A DNA stretch of 64,000 bases, from assembly GCF_026016465.1 (NCBI RefSeq), contig NZ_CP100390.1:1650001-1714000 (forward strand). Reading direction: 5' to 3'. Position 1 is the stretch's first letter. Each line of letters starts with the position of its first letter. The translations under genes were made by a program, and so were the position numbers. The notes below the pieces were generated by a model. It saw only the letters and a list, made by a program, of their open reading frames with translations, did not search any database and was not told the origin of the DNA. Origin of the DNA: Alkalimarinus alittae. Its GTDB lineage: Bacteria; Pseudomonadota; Gammaproteobacteria; Pseudomonadales; Oleiphilaceae. Positions 8,036 through 20,124 of this stretch are shown here, piece after piece.

Positions 8036-9055
8036 TTAGGCAACAGGGACACGCTCAACAAGCGTATCGATTATCTTATCTGTTGTAATGCCTTCTGCTT
8101 CAGCCTCGAATGTAATCAGTATTCGATGTCTAAGAGTGTCATGAATGACGGCTCTAACATCATCAGGGCTGACAAAATCTTTGCCATGTAACCATGCATG
8201 CGCTTTAGCACATCGATCTAATGAAATAGTGCCTCGTGGGCTTGCACCGAAGTCGATCCAACGGTTTAGATCATCTCCATAACGCCCCGGCTCACGGGTC
8301 GCGATAATAAGTTGCACAATATATTCTTCAACGGCTTCTGCCATATACAGTTGATTAACGGTATTGCGTGCTTCAAAGATATTGGCTTGCTGTATTTTTT
8401 CGAGCTCAATTGGCGTGTTGTCTTGCTCTTTATACTCTTGCCTAGCTAACCGCAAAATAGATTTTTCTGCTTCGGCATCTGGGTAGTCAATTTTAACATG
8501 CATTAAAAATCGGTCGAGCTGAGCTTCTGGAAGAGGATATGTCCCTTCTTGCTCAATTGGGTTTTGTGTCGCCATCACTAAGAATAGGCGATCAAGCATA
8601 AAGGTTTGCTTGCCCACACTGACTTGTCGTTCAGCCATTGCCTCAAGAAGTGCTGATTGTACTTTTGCTGGCGCTCGGTTTATTTCGTCCGCTAACACCA
8701 AGTTATGAAAAATAGGCCCTTTCTGGAAATGAAACTGACCATCTTCTGGACGATAGATCTCAGTGCCGGTGACATCAGATGGTAGCAAATCAGGTGTAAA
8801 CTGAATTCGTTGGAAATTACCTTCGAGCATTTTAGACAGTTCTTTAATCGCTTTGGTCTTTGCAAGCCCTGGCGCACCTTCTACTAAAAGGTGACCGTCA
8901 GCTAATAAAGCGATTAATAACCGGTCTACCAAGTGCTCCTGGCCAATAATTTGCTGGGTTAAATATTGTTTAAGCGATTTAAATGCATTTTGAGAGGGTA
9001 CGGCGCTTTCTATTGGCGCAATGTTTTCAGTTTGATCAGTACTTTGAGACGTCAT
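8036..9055 (-). CDS. moxR: MoxR family AAA+ ATPase
   Basis: The 339-residue AAA+ protein has Walker A GAPGLAKT at 60-67, Walker B LADEINR at 121-127, a sensor 1 motif in MATQNPIEQEGTYPLPEAQLDRF, and a C-terminal lid. The sequence matches the MoxR/RavA clade. MoxR ATPases act as chaperones that mature specific protein complexes using ATP. As first gene of the operon moxR-DUF58-DUF4381-batA-batB/C-batD it presumably powers this envelope-associated system. Transcription runs away from the divergent glutamate dehydrogenase gene, and the 275-base gap between them should hold both promoters. Confidence 0.93.
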   Translation of the reverse strand: MTSQSTDQTENIAPIESAVPSQNAFKSLKQYLTQQIIGQEHLVDRLLIALLADGHLLVEGAPGLAKTKAIKELSKMLEGNFQRIQFTPDLLPSDVTGTEIYRPEDGQFHFQKGPIFHNLVLADEINRAPAKVQSALLEAMAERQVSVGKQTFMLDRLFLVMATQNPIEQEGTYPLPEAQLDRFLMHVKIDYPDAEAEKSILRLARQEYKEQDNTPIELEKIQQANIFEARNTVNQLYMAEAVEEYIVQLIIATREPGRYGDDLNRWIDFGASPRGTISLDRCAKAHAWLHGKDFVSPDDVRAVIHDTLRHRILITFEAEAEGITTDKIIDTLVERVPVA

Positions 9056-9330
9056 TGTACGAAGCTCTTTATTCTGTTGTCATTATAGTAAATAAGGTGT
9101 CAAAAAAGTTCAGATAACGTTAAGCAAGTGCGTAAAAGTCGCTGAATTAAATCGTTATTTGTATAGCCGTTACACTAATAGATCTCACTTCAATAAGCAA
9201 TTTCCAAAGCATGAACTATTCTTAATATTAGCGATCTTCTAGATTGAGATAATCAGCACATAATAAAAAACGTAAATCCTACTCAGCCTTAGCTCAACTC
9301 GCTAAGGATGTTAACTTGAGGACAAGTTAG

Positions 9331-12300
9331 ATGAACCACGTTACGACTGATTCTAAAGCTGTTTTTTTAAAGCAGTTAGCCGACACTTTTGAGGGAAAAC
9401 TAGAAAAGGCGGAAGCCAAAAAGGTCATCGATTTTGTCTTCCAGTTTTTTGGCGGTTTGCCAATGGAAGAAATCACGGGTAAACGCTTTTCTGATGTTTA
9501 TGGTGCCGTATTAGCGAGTTGGAAATTTATTCAGCATCATAACTTGAAACAACCCAAAATCCGGGTGTTCAACCCCGGCTTAGAAGAAGATGGTTGGCAA
9601 TCTACGCATACTGTTGTTGCGGTGTTACACCAGAATATGCCGTTTTTAGTGGACTCAATTAGGATGGCGCTTAATCAGCGCGAACTGACGGTTCATACGA
9701 TTCAACATGCAGTACTAGAGTCAGACCGGGATCGGGGGGGGCATTTAAAAAAATTACTGGCAAGAGACCCGAAAGCTGAGTCTGATAAGTCTGAATCTTT
9801 GATGTTCATAGAAGTTGATCGACACAACGAAACGGCTAATCTTGATGAGCTCAAGGTAGCACTCGAGACAGTGGTTAAAGAGGTTAGAGTAGCGGTATCC
9901 GACTATGAAGGGATGCGAGAAAATGCTGAAGGGTTAATTAAAGAGTTTAGTAAGCTGCCAAAATCTTTCTCCGCTGAAGATATTGCTGAAGCTGGAGAAT
10001 TCATTAAATGGATGGTCGCTGATCACTTTACATTTTTGGGGTCGGTTGAATATAGCTACAAACGCGCAAACGGTGATGTCATTTTGGAGGTGGTTAAAGA
10101 CTCTCAAAAAGGGATCATGAAAAGCCATACGGAGAGCCATCATCGTTTTAAGCTGGCAGATTTACCTAAGCGCACACAAGAACATATTCTAAAACCGGAT
10201 ATATTTACATTTGCTAAATCTTCCGAGCGCTCAAGGGTTCATCGTCCTGCTTATCCAGATTATATTTCGGTTAAAAAGTTTAATAGCAAGGGAGAGGTGG
10301 TTGGTGAGCGTCGATTCCTTGGCTTATATACGGCAAAAGTTTATAACGAACGCCCCTCTGAAATTCCATTGTTACGCCGAAAAACCGCCGATGTTATTGC
10401 GCGCTCAGGCTTGAATTTAGCGGACTATGGGGGTAAGGAACTCGATCAAATTTTATCAGTTTACCCTCGGGATGAGCTTTTTCAAATCAATAGTGATGAG
10501 CTATTTGATGTGGCGATGGGCATTTTGTATGTACAAGAGCGTCGTAAGATTCGCTTATTTATGCGCGAGGATGCTTACGGTCGATTTGTGTCCTGCTTAG
10601 TTTATGTTCCAAAAGAAATTTATGACACAGACCTCAGACGTAAAATGGAGAAGGTCTTGGTTGAGGCTGTCAACGGCATCGATATAGACTTTATTACATT
10701 TTTCTCTGAATCCGTGCTGGCTCGCACGCAGTTTAATATTCGCGTCAACCCAGAAGAAAGTCGGGAACTGAATGTGGCAGAGTTGCAGGACAAGATTATT
10801 GCGATTGCTCAATCTTGGCAAGATGGCCTAACCGAAGCGCTTTATGAAGCGCATGGAGAAGAATTGGCCAATCGATATATTCATTTATATCAGAACGCGT
10901 TTAGATCAAGCTATAAAGAAGTGTTTTCCCCTAGGCGAGCGGTAATTGATATCGACCACATCGCGGCGGTATCAGAAGGGAAGGCGCTTTCAATGAGCTT
11001 CTATCGGGCGCTCGAAGAAGACGATAAAACGATTCACTTTAAACTCTTTCATGCCAATCAACCTGTCACGTTATCTGATGTGTTGCCTATTTTTGAGAAT
11101 ATGGGGTTTAGAGTGATAGGAGAGCACCCCTTTGAAACAACAGATCGAACGGGAAAACGCGTTTGGATTCATGACTTTACACTCTCAACTTATTCAAATC
11201 AGGTTGTCGATATACATAAAGTCAGGGATATATTTGAGCAGTTGTTTGAGAAAGTGTGGCACGGCGAGGCTGAAAGTGATCCGTTCAACCGCCTGGTATT
11301 AGCGGCATATCTGAATTGGCGTCAAATAGCGATGCTAAGATCTTATGCTCGCTATATGAGACAGCTAAGGGTGAGTAATAGTCAGCAGTTTATTTCTAAT
11401 ACCTTGGTTAATAATGTCGGGCTAACAGAGAAAATTTTAGCCTTTTTTGATGCGCGCTTTTCACTCGATAAGCATGCGAGCCCTGTTAAGCGTAAAGCTG
11501 CTCAAGAGAAGATTGAAATTGACTTTAATGAAGGCTTAGATGGCGTATCAAACTTGAGCGAGGATAAGATACTTCGCTTATATATTGATCTTATCAAAGC
11601 GACATTGCGAACCAACTACTATCAGGCCTCGCCTGCAGGGCAAGATAAAACGTATATGTCGTTTAAATTAAGCCCTAAAACGATACCCAATATGCCGTTG
11701 CCTGTACCCATGTTTGAGATTTTTGTTTATTCGCCACGAATAGAAGGGGTGCATTTGCGAGGTGGAAAAGTCGCGCGGGGTGGTTTACGTTGGTCTGATC
11801 GTTATGAAGATTACCGTACAGAAGTGCTAGGGTTGGTTAAAGCGCAGCAAGTTAAAAACTCGGTTATTGTACCGGTGGGCGCAAAAGGCGGGTTTGTAGC
11901 TAAAAAGCTACCAGAGGGAGACAGAGAAGCCTTTATGAAAGAAGGTATCTCGTGTTACCAAACCTTTATTCGTGGACTATTAGATGTGACGGATAACTTG
12001 GTCGAGGGTGAATTAGTCCCCCCGAAGCAGGTTGTTAGACATGATGAAGATGATTACTACCTAGTGGTAGCGGCTGATAAGGGGACGGCTACGTTTTCAG
12101 ATATTGCCAACCAGATATCAAGTGATTATAACTTTTGGCTTAGAGATGCGTTCGCGTCTGGTGGTAGTTATGGTTATGACCATAAAAAAATGGGAATTAC
12201 AGCAAGAGGTGCTTGGGTATCGGTTGAGCGTTTGTTTAGAGAGATGGGCCATAATACAGCTACCACAGATTTTACGGTGGTGGGCATTGGTGATATGGCT

Positions 12301-14187
12301 GGTGATGTGTTTGGTAATGGGTTACTGCGTTCTAAGCATGCCAAACTGGTTGCAGCATTTAACCATATGCATATCTTTATTGACCCTAACCCAGATGCGG
12401 CCAAGAGTTATGTTGAACGAAAACGATTATTTGAATTGCCGCGCTCATCATGGGAAGACTACGACAGTAAACTGATTTCAAAAGGCGGAGGAATCTTTAA
12501 TCGATCTGCTAAATCGATACCTATTAGTAATGAGATGAAAGCATTATTAGGGGTGACGAGTGACCGTATGCCTCCGAACATGTTGATCTCTCATATTTTA
12601 AAAGCGCAGGTTGATTTGATTTGGATAGGTGGCATTGGCACTTACTTTAAAGCCTCAACTGAATCCCATAGCGATGTAGGGGATAAGGCCAATGACGGCT
12701 TACGTATTGATGGTCGAGATATACGGGCTAAGATTGTGGGTGAAGGGGGCAACCTAGGCTTTACCCAATTGTCTCGTATTGAGTACAGTTTGAAAGGCGG
12801 CTGCCTGAATACTGACTTTATCGATAATGCAGGGGGCGTTGATTGCTCTGATCACGAGGTTAATATCAAAATTCTGTTAAATGAAGTTGTGGCCAATGGC
12901 GATTTAACGGAAAAGCAGCGTAATAAAATATTAGCCGAAATGACCGATGAAGTAGCAGAGTTGGTATTGAAAAATAACTACCGTCAAACGCAAGCTATTA
13001 GCATCGCAAGTTCCGAAGCGTTTCCCCGAATAGAGGAGTATCGGCGTCTTATTAACACCATGGAAGCCGCTGGCAAGCTTAACCGCTCGCTTGAGTTTTT
13101 ACCTGATGAAGAGGCGATCGCAGAACGAAAAGCATTGGGTAAGGGGCTAACACGCCCTGAGCTGTCAGTGCTTATTTCGTATGTTAAAGGTGATTTAAAA
13201 GAACTGATTACCAACAGTACGTTACCTGATGATCAATGTTTGTCTGGCGAAATAGAATTAGTATTTCCAGAAAAATTGGTTAAGAGATTTGGTCAAGAAG
13301 TACATAATCACAAACTACGACGTGAAATTATCGCGACCCAAATAGCCAATGACATGGTCAACCATATGGGGATTACGTTTGTAGATCGACTAAGGCAGTC
13401 TGCAGGCTCTAGTTCAGCTGCGGTAGCGTTAGCCTATATTATCGCAAGAGATGTATTTAGGTTGGAGCACTGGTGGGAGCAGATAGAGGCGTTAGATTAT
13501 AATGTTAGCAGTGCCACTCAAATCAGAATGATGAACGAGCTGATGAGGTTAATTCGTAGGGCTTGTCGTTGGCTGTTAAGAAATCGACGTAGTGAGCTAA
13601 ATGTTGTTGCAAATATGGAGAAGTTTGCCAAAGGGATTCAGGATATATCGAGTAATTTGTCCAATTACCTAACGGGTGACCCTAAAGTTGAATGGGAAGA
13701 GACTTTCAATCAATTGATTGAAGAAGGTGTGCCAAAGGATCTTGCTGAGACCGTAGCTGGGGCAGGGCATCTTTACTCTGCTTTAGGGATTATTGAAGCA
13801 CAAGATATGAGTAGTTCGTCTATCAGCCGTGTTGCGAATGTATATTTTGCACTGGGTGATCGCCTTGATTTAAGCTGGTTTGGACAGCAGCTTAATATTC
13901 TAGCGCCTTCAACTCACTGGCAGGCATTGGCTCGAGAAGCCTTTCGTGAAGACTTAGATTGGCAGCAGCGGGCATTGACTGTGGGTGTACTGAAAATGAG
14001 GAATGCACCGGATGACGTTGAGAAGCGTTTGGATATTTGGGTCGACTACCACCGAGACTTGATTGAACGCTGGAATGTGATGCTTTCAGAGCTGAAAACG
14101 ACAACGGAGACGGAGTTTTCGATGTATTCGGTTGCCTTAAGGGAGTTGTTGGATCTAGCGCAGAGCACGGCTCACCAGGTTGAGTAG
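9331..14187 (+). CDS. gdhB: NAD-specific glutamate dehydrogenase, large (180 kDa) type
   Basis: At 1,618 residues this matches the large NAD-dependent glutamate dehydrogenases of Pseudomonas and Streptomyces, far longer than the usual ~450-residue enzymes. It catalyses oxidative deamination of glutamate to 2-oxoglutarate and ammonia, a catabolic entry to the TCA cycle. The N-terminal half holds the regulatory ACT-like regions. The catalytic core lies around residues 800-1200 and contains RGGKVARGGLRWSDR, VPVGAKGGFV and DMAGDVFGNG. A GAGGAC ribosome binding site precedes the ATG. The gene stands alone, divergent from moxR, and is followed by a dispersed palindrome. Confidence 0.95.
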   Translation: MNHVTTDSKAVFLKQLADTFEGKLEKAEAKKVIDFVFQFFGGLPMEEITGKRFSDVYGAVLASWKFIQHHNLKQPKIRVFNPGLEEDGWQSTHTVVAVLHQNMPFLVDSIRMALNQRELTVHTIQHAVLESDRDRGGHLKKLLARDPKAESDKSESLMFIEVDRHNETANLDELKVALETVVKEVRVAVSDYEGMRENAEGLIKEFSKLPKSFSAEDIAEAGEFIKWMVADHFTFLGSVEYSYKRANGDVILEVVKDSQKGIMKSHTESHHRFKLADLPKRTQEHILKPDIFTFAKSSERSRVHRPAYPDYISVKKFNSKGEVVGERRFLGLYTAKVYNERPSEIPLLRRKTADVIARSGLNLADYGGKELDQILSVYPRDELFQINSDELFDVAMGILYVQERRKIRLFMREDAYGRFVSCLVYVPKEIYDTDLRRKMEKVLVEAVNGIDIDFITFFSESVLARTQFNIRVNPEESRELNVAELQDKIIAIAQSWQDGLTEALYEAHGEELANRYIHLYQNAFRSSYKEVFSPRRAVIDIDHIAAVSEGKALSMSFYRALEEDDKTIHFKLFHANQPVTLSDVLPIFENMGFRVIGEHPFETTDRTGKRVWIHDFTLSTYSNQVVDIHKVRDIFEQLFEKVWHGEAESDPFNRLVLAAYLNWRQIAMLRSYARYMRQLRVSNSQQFISNTLVNNVGLTEKILAFFDARFSLDKHASPVKRKAAQEKIEIDFNEGLDGVSNLSEDKILRLYIDLIKATLRTNYYQASPAGQDKTYMSFKLSPKTIPNMPLPVPMFEIFVYSPRIEGVHLRGGKVARGGLRWSDRYEDYRTEVLGLVKAQQVKNSVIVPVGAKGGFVAKKLPEGDREAFMKEGISCYQTFIRGLLDVTDNLVEGELVPPKQVVRHDEDDYYLVVAADKGTATFSDIANQISSDYNFWLRDAFASGGSYGYDHKKMGITARGAWVSVERLFREMGHNTATTDFTVVGIGDMAGDVFGNGLLRSKHAKLVAAFNHMHIFIDPNPDAAKSYVERKRLFELPRSSWEDYDSKLISKGGGIFNRSAKSIPISNEMKALLGVTSDRMPPNMLISHILKAQVDLIWIGGIGTYFKASTESHSDVGDKANDGLRIDGRDIRAKIVGEGGNLGFTQLSRIEYSLKGGCLNTDFIDNAGGVDCSDHEVNIKILLNEVVANGDLTEKQRNKILAEMTDEVAELVLKNNYRQTQAISIASSEAFPRIEEYRRLINTMEAAGKLNRSLEFLPDEEAIAERKALGKGLTRPELSVLISYVKGDLKELITNSTLPDDQCLSGEIELVFPEKLVKRFGQEVHNHKLRREIIATQIANDMVNHMGITFVDRLRQSAGSSSAAVALAYIIARDVFRLEHWWEQIEALDYNVSSATQIRMMNELMRLIRRACRWLLRNRRSELNVVANMEKFAKGIQDISSNLSNYLTGDPKVEWEETFNQLIEEGVPKDLAETVAGAGHLYSALGIIEAQDMSSSSISRVANVYFALGDRLDLSWFGQQLNILAPSTHWQALAREAFREDLDWQQRALTVGVLKMRNAPDDVEKRLDIWVDYHRDLIERWNVMLSELKTTTETEFSMYSVALRELLDLAQSTAHQVE

Positions 14188-14217
14188 CAATGTTAATGCA
14201 GTGATATTTTGAAGATA

Positions 14218-14290
14218 TCGCGCCAAAGTGGCACGCCTACAGGGGTGGAGGATATTCTTTCATCTCATGTAGGAGTCGCTCTCAGCTGGG
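14218..14290. repeat. Diverged copy of the REP-like palindrome
   Basis: The left arm (14218-14241, TCGCGCCAAAGTGGC then CCTACA) and right arm (14268-14290, TGTAGGAG then CGCTCTCAGC) match the element at 548-624, with several substitutions. It lies between two genes that converge here. Confidence 0.6.
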
Positions 14291-14304
14291 GTCCTTTGGC
14301 TTTT

Positions 14305-14526
14305 TCAAATTACTTTAGTAATAGATACAAACTTCCCCTGATCATCAAAGTAGATATCAAACCTACCTGATATACCAAAATGGGTGACATACTTTTGAAG
14401 GATATTGGCGGGAAACTGAATTTTTCGCCCATCTAAACTTGTCGTGCTCACGGTTCGGGCGGAGCCTCGGTATACTTTGAGCCATTCGTCAGCAGATATG
14501 GTGAGGTCGATTGAAATTTTTTGCAT
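14305..14526 (-). CDS. DUF2835 family protein
   Basis: The 73-residue protein contains ISADEWLKVYRGSARTV, GRKIQFPANILQKYV and a closing GRFDIYFDDQGKF stretch, characteristic of DUF2835, a small soluble family of gammaproteobacteria with unknown function. No signal peptide or membrane segment is visible. It lies 18 bases downstream of the lytic transglycosylase gene on the same strand, so the two may be cotranscribed. Confidence 0.85.
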   Translation of the reverse strand: MQKISIDLTISADEWLKVYRGSARTVSTTSLDGRKIQFPANILQKYVTHFGISGRFDIYFDDQGKFVSITKVI

Positions 14527-14544
14527 GAAATCTATGAATATTAA

Positions 14545-15123
14545 TTAGATGTTGTTTACAAACCAGTATTTTTCCCAGGCGGTTAAAACTTTTTCTGGGT
14601 ACCAAGTTTTTCCAAGACTGCCGTTATATCTTGCTAGTGCTCTTATCAAGTCACCTTTTTCACGATCAATATAATGTTTGAGTATGGTGCAGCCATACCG
14701 TAAATTGGTATCGATGTTAGTGAGGTTGTCTGTTGGTCGGCCGATTTCATTTTTCCAGAACGGCATGACCTGCATGAGGCCTTGTGCGCCCACCCGAGAA
14801 ATTGCAAATCGGTCAAAACCACTCTCAATATGAATCACTGAAAGAACAAGCTCAGGCTCTACGCCGACTTTTGTTGCTTCACCGTGGACCTTTCTTAGAA
14901 GCTGGAGTCGCTGGCTGGGGTCTTTAATGTATCGGCTTAATCGGCCTGACATATCAACTAGCCAAACCTCTGCATCAAAGCGATCTTCAAAGCTATTTGA
15001 TTCATTCACATTACGCTTTAATGCCGCGCGTAACTCAGGGTCAACCGTTTGGCTTAAAGCAGAAGTAGCGAGCATCATGGCCACACATAAGGCGATTGCC
15101 GATCTCAAGCTACTTCTATTCAT
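14545..15123 (-). CDS. Lytic transglycosylase, SLT domain
   Basis: The 192-residue product has a signal peptide (about 1-25, ending ALSQT) and an SLT (goose-lysozyme-like) domain at about 80-180. The catalytic glutamate is E100 in HIESGFD, and GAQGLMQVMPFW and ALARYNGS are further family motifs. Such enzymes cleave the MurNAc-GlcNAc bond of peptidoglycan in the periplasm, giving 1,6-anhydro ends. No lipobox is present, so it is likely periplasmic rather than lipid-anchored. It lies 52 bases after proS on the same strand, as in Pseudomonas relatives where an SLT gene follows proS. Confidence 0.9.
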   Translation of the reverse strand: MNRSSLRSAIALCVAMMLATSALSQTVDPELRAALKRNVNESNSFEDRFDAEVWLVDMSGRLSRYIKDPSQRLQLLRKVHGEATKVGVEPELVLSVIHIESGFDRFAISRVGAQGLMQVMPFWKNEIGRPTDNLTNIDTNLRYGCTILKHYIDREKGDLIRALARYNGSLGKTWYPEKVLTAWEKYWFVNNI

Positions 15124-15175
15124 ATTGCTATTCCAAATCGCTGCGCTGTTCGAATTCGTTGAAGTGCCGAATTCG

Positions 15176-16906
15176 TTAGCTTAAGGTGATTTTAGACGAC
15201 AATAGGTTAACGATTTCATCACTCGCTACTTCTTGTTTGTCTGCATCTTGGCGGCCTTTATATTCGATCTTACCGCTCTCAAGCCCTCTGTCACCGATGA
15301 CGATACGGTGTGGAATACCTATCAGCTCAACGTTAGCTAACATGCCCCCTAAACGCGCCTTTTCTTCATCCATTAACAATACATCGTAGCCCGCTGCGGT
15401 GAGTTCTTGATATAAATGCTCACACTTTTCAGCAACGGCTTCAGACTTATGCATATTAATTGGGATAATGGCGATATGGAACGGTGCAATTGCGTCAGGC
15501 CAGATGATGCCGTTCTCGTCATTGTTTTGCTCTATTGAGGCTGCAACTATACGAGAAACACCAATACCGTAGCATCCCATTTCCATAATTGAAGCTTTAC
15601 CGTTGATATCTAATACGGTTGCATTCATTGCGGTGCTGTATTTGTTGCCTAGCTTAAATACGTGACCGACTTCGATGCCTCGTTTGATCTCAATAGTGCC
15701 TTTTCCATCAGGACTAGGGTCGCCTTCAACGACGTTACGTAGATCTGCGATTTCGCCGACAGGGCAGTCTCTTTCCCAGTTAACGCCAGTCAAGTGGATG
15801 CCTTCTTTATTCGCACCACAAACAAAGTCAGATAGATGCGCTGCGCTGCGATCAATGATGGTTCTGAGGTTTAGTGAAACAGGGCCTAAAGAACCTGTTG
15901 AGCAGCCTGTTGCTGCTTTTACTTCTTCATCAGACGCAAAGCAAAGCGGTGATGCAATGCCGTCAATTTTCTCTGCTTTAATTTCGTTTAATGTATGATC
16001 GCCACGTATTACTAGGGCCACTAACGGCGTTTGACCTTCTTCGTTTTCAACCCCTTTTACGATCAGTGTTTTAACAATGGTGTTGGCCGCAACATTGAGT
16101 AAGTTGGCGATATCGTCGATGGTTTTTTGATCAGGGGTTGCGACTTCTTGCATGTCTGCTGAAGGCGCCGCACGCTCGCCCGCAGGTGCGATAGCTTCTG
16201 CCATTTCGATGTTGGCCGAAAAATCGCTGTTTGAACTAAAGGCGATATCGTCTTCACCTGAATCAGCCAATACATGAAACTCATGTGATGCGCTGCCACC
16301 GATACTGCCTGAATCTGCCTGTACCGCTCTAAAATCTAGCCCTAGACGGGTAAATATATTGGTATAGGTCTGATACATCAGTTGATAAGTCTCATCAAGA
16401 GACGCTTGGTCGATATGAAATGAATAGGCGTCTTTCATGATGAACTCGCGTGAGCGCATGATGCCGAAGCGAGGGCGGCGCTCATCACGGAACTTTGTTT
16501 GTACTTGATAAAACGTAGCAGGCAGTGATTTGTAGCTGCTTAACTCATTACGAATAAGGTCAGTAATGACCTCTTCGTGAGTGGGGCCAACGCAGAAATC
16601 ACGATTATGTCTGTCTTTTACGCGTAGCAGCTCACCGCCGTATTCCTGCCAACGCCCCGATTCTTGCCATAACTCAGCAGGCTGTATAGCGGGCATTAAT
16701 AATTCTTGTGCGTCCGCTTTATCCATTTCTTCGCGAACGATATTTTCGACTTTACGGAGTACGCGCAGCCCCATGGGTAACCAAGTATAAAGACCAGAGG
16801 CAAGTTTTCTGATCATGCCTGCTCTGAGCATTAACTGATGACTGATCACTTCAGCGTCAGCAGGGGTTTCCTTGAGTGTTGCAATAAGATAACGACTAGC
16901 GCGCAT
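15176..16906 (-). CDS. proS: Prolyl-tRNA synthetase, bacterial type
   Basis: The 576-residue class II aminoacyl-tRNA synthetase has the N-terminal [20 protein letters not shown] block, GPTHEEV, and [18 protein letters not shown] motif 2. A long insertion at about 220-400 is the editing domain that removes alanine mischarged onto tRNA-Pro, and a C-terminal anticodon-binding domain follows. Length is close to the E. coli enzyme. It charges tRNA-Pro in the cytoplasm. The ATG follows an AAGG-like site (ATATATAAGG is further upstream), and the start agrees with the family N-terminus. Confidence 0.96.
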   Translation of the reverse strand: MRASRYLIATLKETPADAEVISHQLMLRAGMIRKLASGLYTWLPMGLRVLRKVENIVREEMDKADAQELLMPAIQPAELWQESGRWQEYGGELLRVKDRHNRDFCVGPTHEEVITDLIRNELSSYKSLPATFYQVQTKFRDERRPRFGIMRSREFIMKDAYSFHIDQASLDETYQLMYQTYTNIFTRLGLDFRAVQADSGSIGGSASHEFHVLADSGEDDIAFSSNSDFSANIEMAEAIAPAGERAAPSADMQEVATPDQKTIDDIANLLNVAANTIVKTLIVKGVENEEGQTPLVALVIRGDHTLNEIKAEKIDGIASPLCFASDEEVKAATGCSTGSLGPVSLNLRTIIDRSAAHLSDFVCGANKEGIHLTGVNWERDCPVGEIADLRNVVEGDPSPDGKGTIEIKRGIEVGHVFKLGNKYSTAMNATVLDINGKASIMEMGCYGIGVSRIVAASIEQNNDENGIIWPDAIAPFHIAIIPINMHKSEAVAEKCEHLYQELTAAGYDVLLMDEEKARLGGMLANVELIGIPHRIVIGDRGLESGKIEYKGRQDADKQEVASDEIVNLLSSKITLS

Positions 16907-17093
16907 AGGATTTATGTTCCATTAGAAATATATAAGGTGTTCGCTCTAAGAATATTGTGAGTCAAAGAGCGTGAATGTGCGTATTTTAAGCTGAGTAAGC
17001 CAAATCGTACAGTAGAGTTTTTGCTACTTAATCAATCGTTAGTTCGTAAGTTGATTGATCGTCAGTATTTAGCGCTTATTATGTTGAGTGTTT

Positions 17094-18458
17094 TTAGTCA
17101 TTTGAGGGTTCAACTGAAACGACTTGGCTATGTATATAACCATCTTTTAATTGGGTCTTTAATGACTCACCTTGCGTTACAGTATTTATCGATCTGACTA
17201 TGGCGCCTTGCTGGCCAGAAACAATAGCGTAACCTCGAGATATCGTCGCTAAAGGGCTTACTGCGTCCAGTGTTTGAATATTACTAACAAGTTGCTGCTG
17301 TTTTTTCTCTAGGGTGTGTTTCATTGAAAGCTGCAGTTTGTGAAATTCTTTTTTAAGTGCGGCACTGGCTGCCGTTACTTTATCTGCGGGTGACTGGCTG
17401 CGTAATCGTTGCTGTAATGAATTAACCGTTTGTTGAAGGCTCACAATATTACGGTTTTGGCTTTGGGTTAGGCGAATATTGAGTTCTTTTAATCGAGCCT
17501 GGTTTTCTTGTAGTTTTTTTCCAGGATGCTTGATATGAGAGCGAAGCCCGCTGACCTTTTGTGTTTCCATAGCAAGCTTACGGCGTATAGCATGGCTAAT
17601 ACGGTCCATTAGATGGTCTAGATTTTGACGCCATTCGTACTGGTCAGGGCTTAATTTTTCTGCTGCTGCAGAAGGGGTTGGGGCGCGGTAATCAGATACA
17701 AAGTCTGCAATGGTGAAATCGACTTCATGTCCAACGGCACTCACAATCGGGATTGCACTTTGGTAGATCGCTCGGGCGACGACCTCTTCATTGAACGCCC
17801 AAAGGTCTTCTAGTGAGCCGCCGCCACGGCCCACAATAATCACATCTGTTTCGTTGCGAGTGTTGGCCAGGTTTATCATCCGCGCGATTTCTTTAGCTGC
17901 CCCTTCGCCTTGAACGGCAGTAGGGTAGAGCGTTACCTTAATGTCCGGAAAGCGTCTGTTAAGCACCGTGAGGATGTCGTGCACCGCGGCACCTGTTGGC
18001 GAGGTGATCACGGCGATTGATTTAGGGTGCGAAGGCAAATGTTTTTTACTACTTTGATCAAATAAGCCTTCTGCCGCGAGCTTGGCTTTGAGTTGTTCGA
18101 ATGCTCTTTGAAGATCACCAGCGCCTGCGGGTTCCATGGACTCAACAATTAATTGATAGTCGCCACGACCTTCGTAAAGGCTCACTTTGGTTCTCACGAC
18201 GACTTTATCGCCTTCTTTAGGGGTAAAACGGAGTCGTTGATTTTGTCCTCTAAACATCGCACAACGAATTTGTGCTCTGTCATCTTTAAGGGTGAAATAC
18301 CAGTGCCCAGAGGACGGTTTAGAAAAGCTCGTCAGCTCACCTTCTACCCAAATTTGAAGGAAGCTGGCCTCTAAAAGTTGTTTCACTTGCCTGTTTAATT
18401 CAGAAACAGTCATTGAAACTCTTTTTTTACCGGCTATTTCAAAGGAATTAGTCTGCAT
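17094..18458 (-). CDS. xseA: Exodeoxyribonuclease VII large subunit
   Basis: The 454-residue product has the XseA layout: an N-terminal OB fold (VSELNRQVKQLLEASFLQIWVEGEL and the GHWYFTLKDD strand), a catalytic core with PTGAAVHDIL, GRGGGSLEDLWAFN and SAVGHEVDFTIAD, and a long coiled-coil with a C-terminal SRGYAIV element. The enzyme degrades single-stranded DNA from both ends and needs the small XseB subunit, which is not in this window. It is transcribed divergently from guaB, as in many gammaproteobacteria. Confidence 0.95.
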   Translation of the reverse strand: MQTNSFEIAGKKRVSMTVSELNRQVKQLLEASFLQIWVEGELTSFSKPSSGHWYFTLKDDRAQIRCAMFRGQNQRLRFTPKEGDKVVVRTKVSLYEGRGDYQLIVESMEPAGAGDLQRAFEQLKAKLAAEGLFDQSSKKHLPSHPKSIAVITSPTGAAVHDILTVLNRRFPDIKVTLYPTAVQGEGAAKEIARMINLANTRNETDVIIVGRGGGSLEDLWAFNEEVVARAIYQSAIPIVSAVGHEVDFTIADFVSDYRAPTPSAAAEKLSPDQYEWRQNLDHLMDRISHAIRRKLAMETQKVSGLRSHIKHPGKKLQENQARLKELNIRLTQSQNRNIVSLQQTVNSLQQRLRSQSPADKVTAASAALKKEFHKLQLSMKHTLEKKQQQLVSNIQTLDAVSPLATISRGYAIVSGQQGAIVRSINTVTQGESLKTQLKDGYIHSQVVSVEPSND

Positions 18459-18472
18459 ACACTATTGCCTGG

Positions 18473-20009
<1,537 letters not shown>

Positions 20010-20062
20010 TGATGGAGCTGTTGAAGATCCTGAACGATTCACAAAAAATTTGCTATTTTATT

Positions 20063-20097
20063 ACGGGGATGAAGCATTATTGCTTCGCCCCGTTTTG
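20063..20097 (+). terminator. Hairpin between guaB and guaA
   Basis: ACGGGG-AT-GAAGCA pairs with TGCTTC-G-CCCCGT around a TTAT loop, ending in TTTT. It may be a weak terminator or an attenuator that sets the guaA:guaB ratio. Confidence 0.5.
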
Positions 20098-20124
20098 CGT
20101 TTACTCAAGAGTGGTTAACTCCTT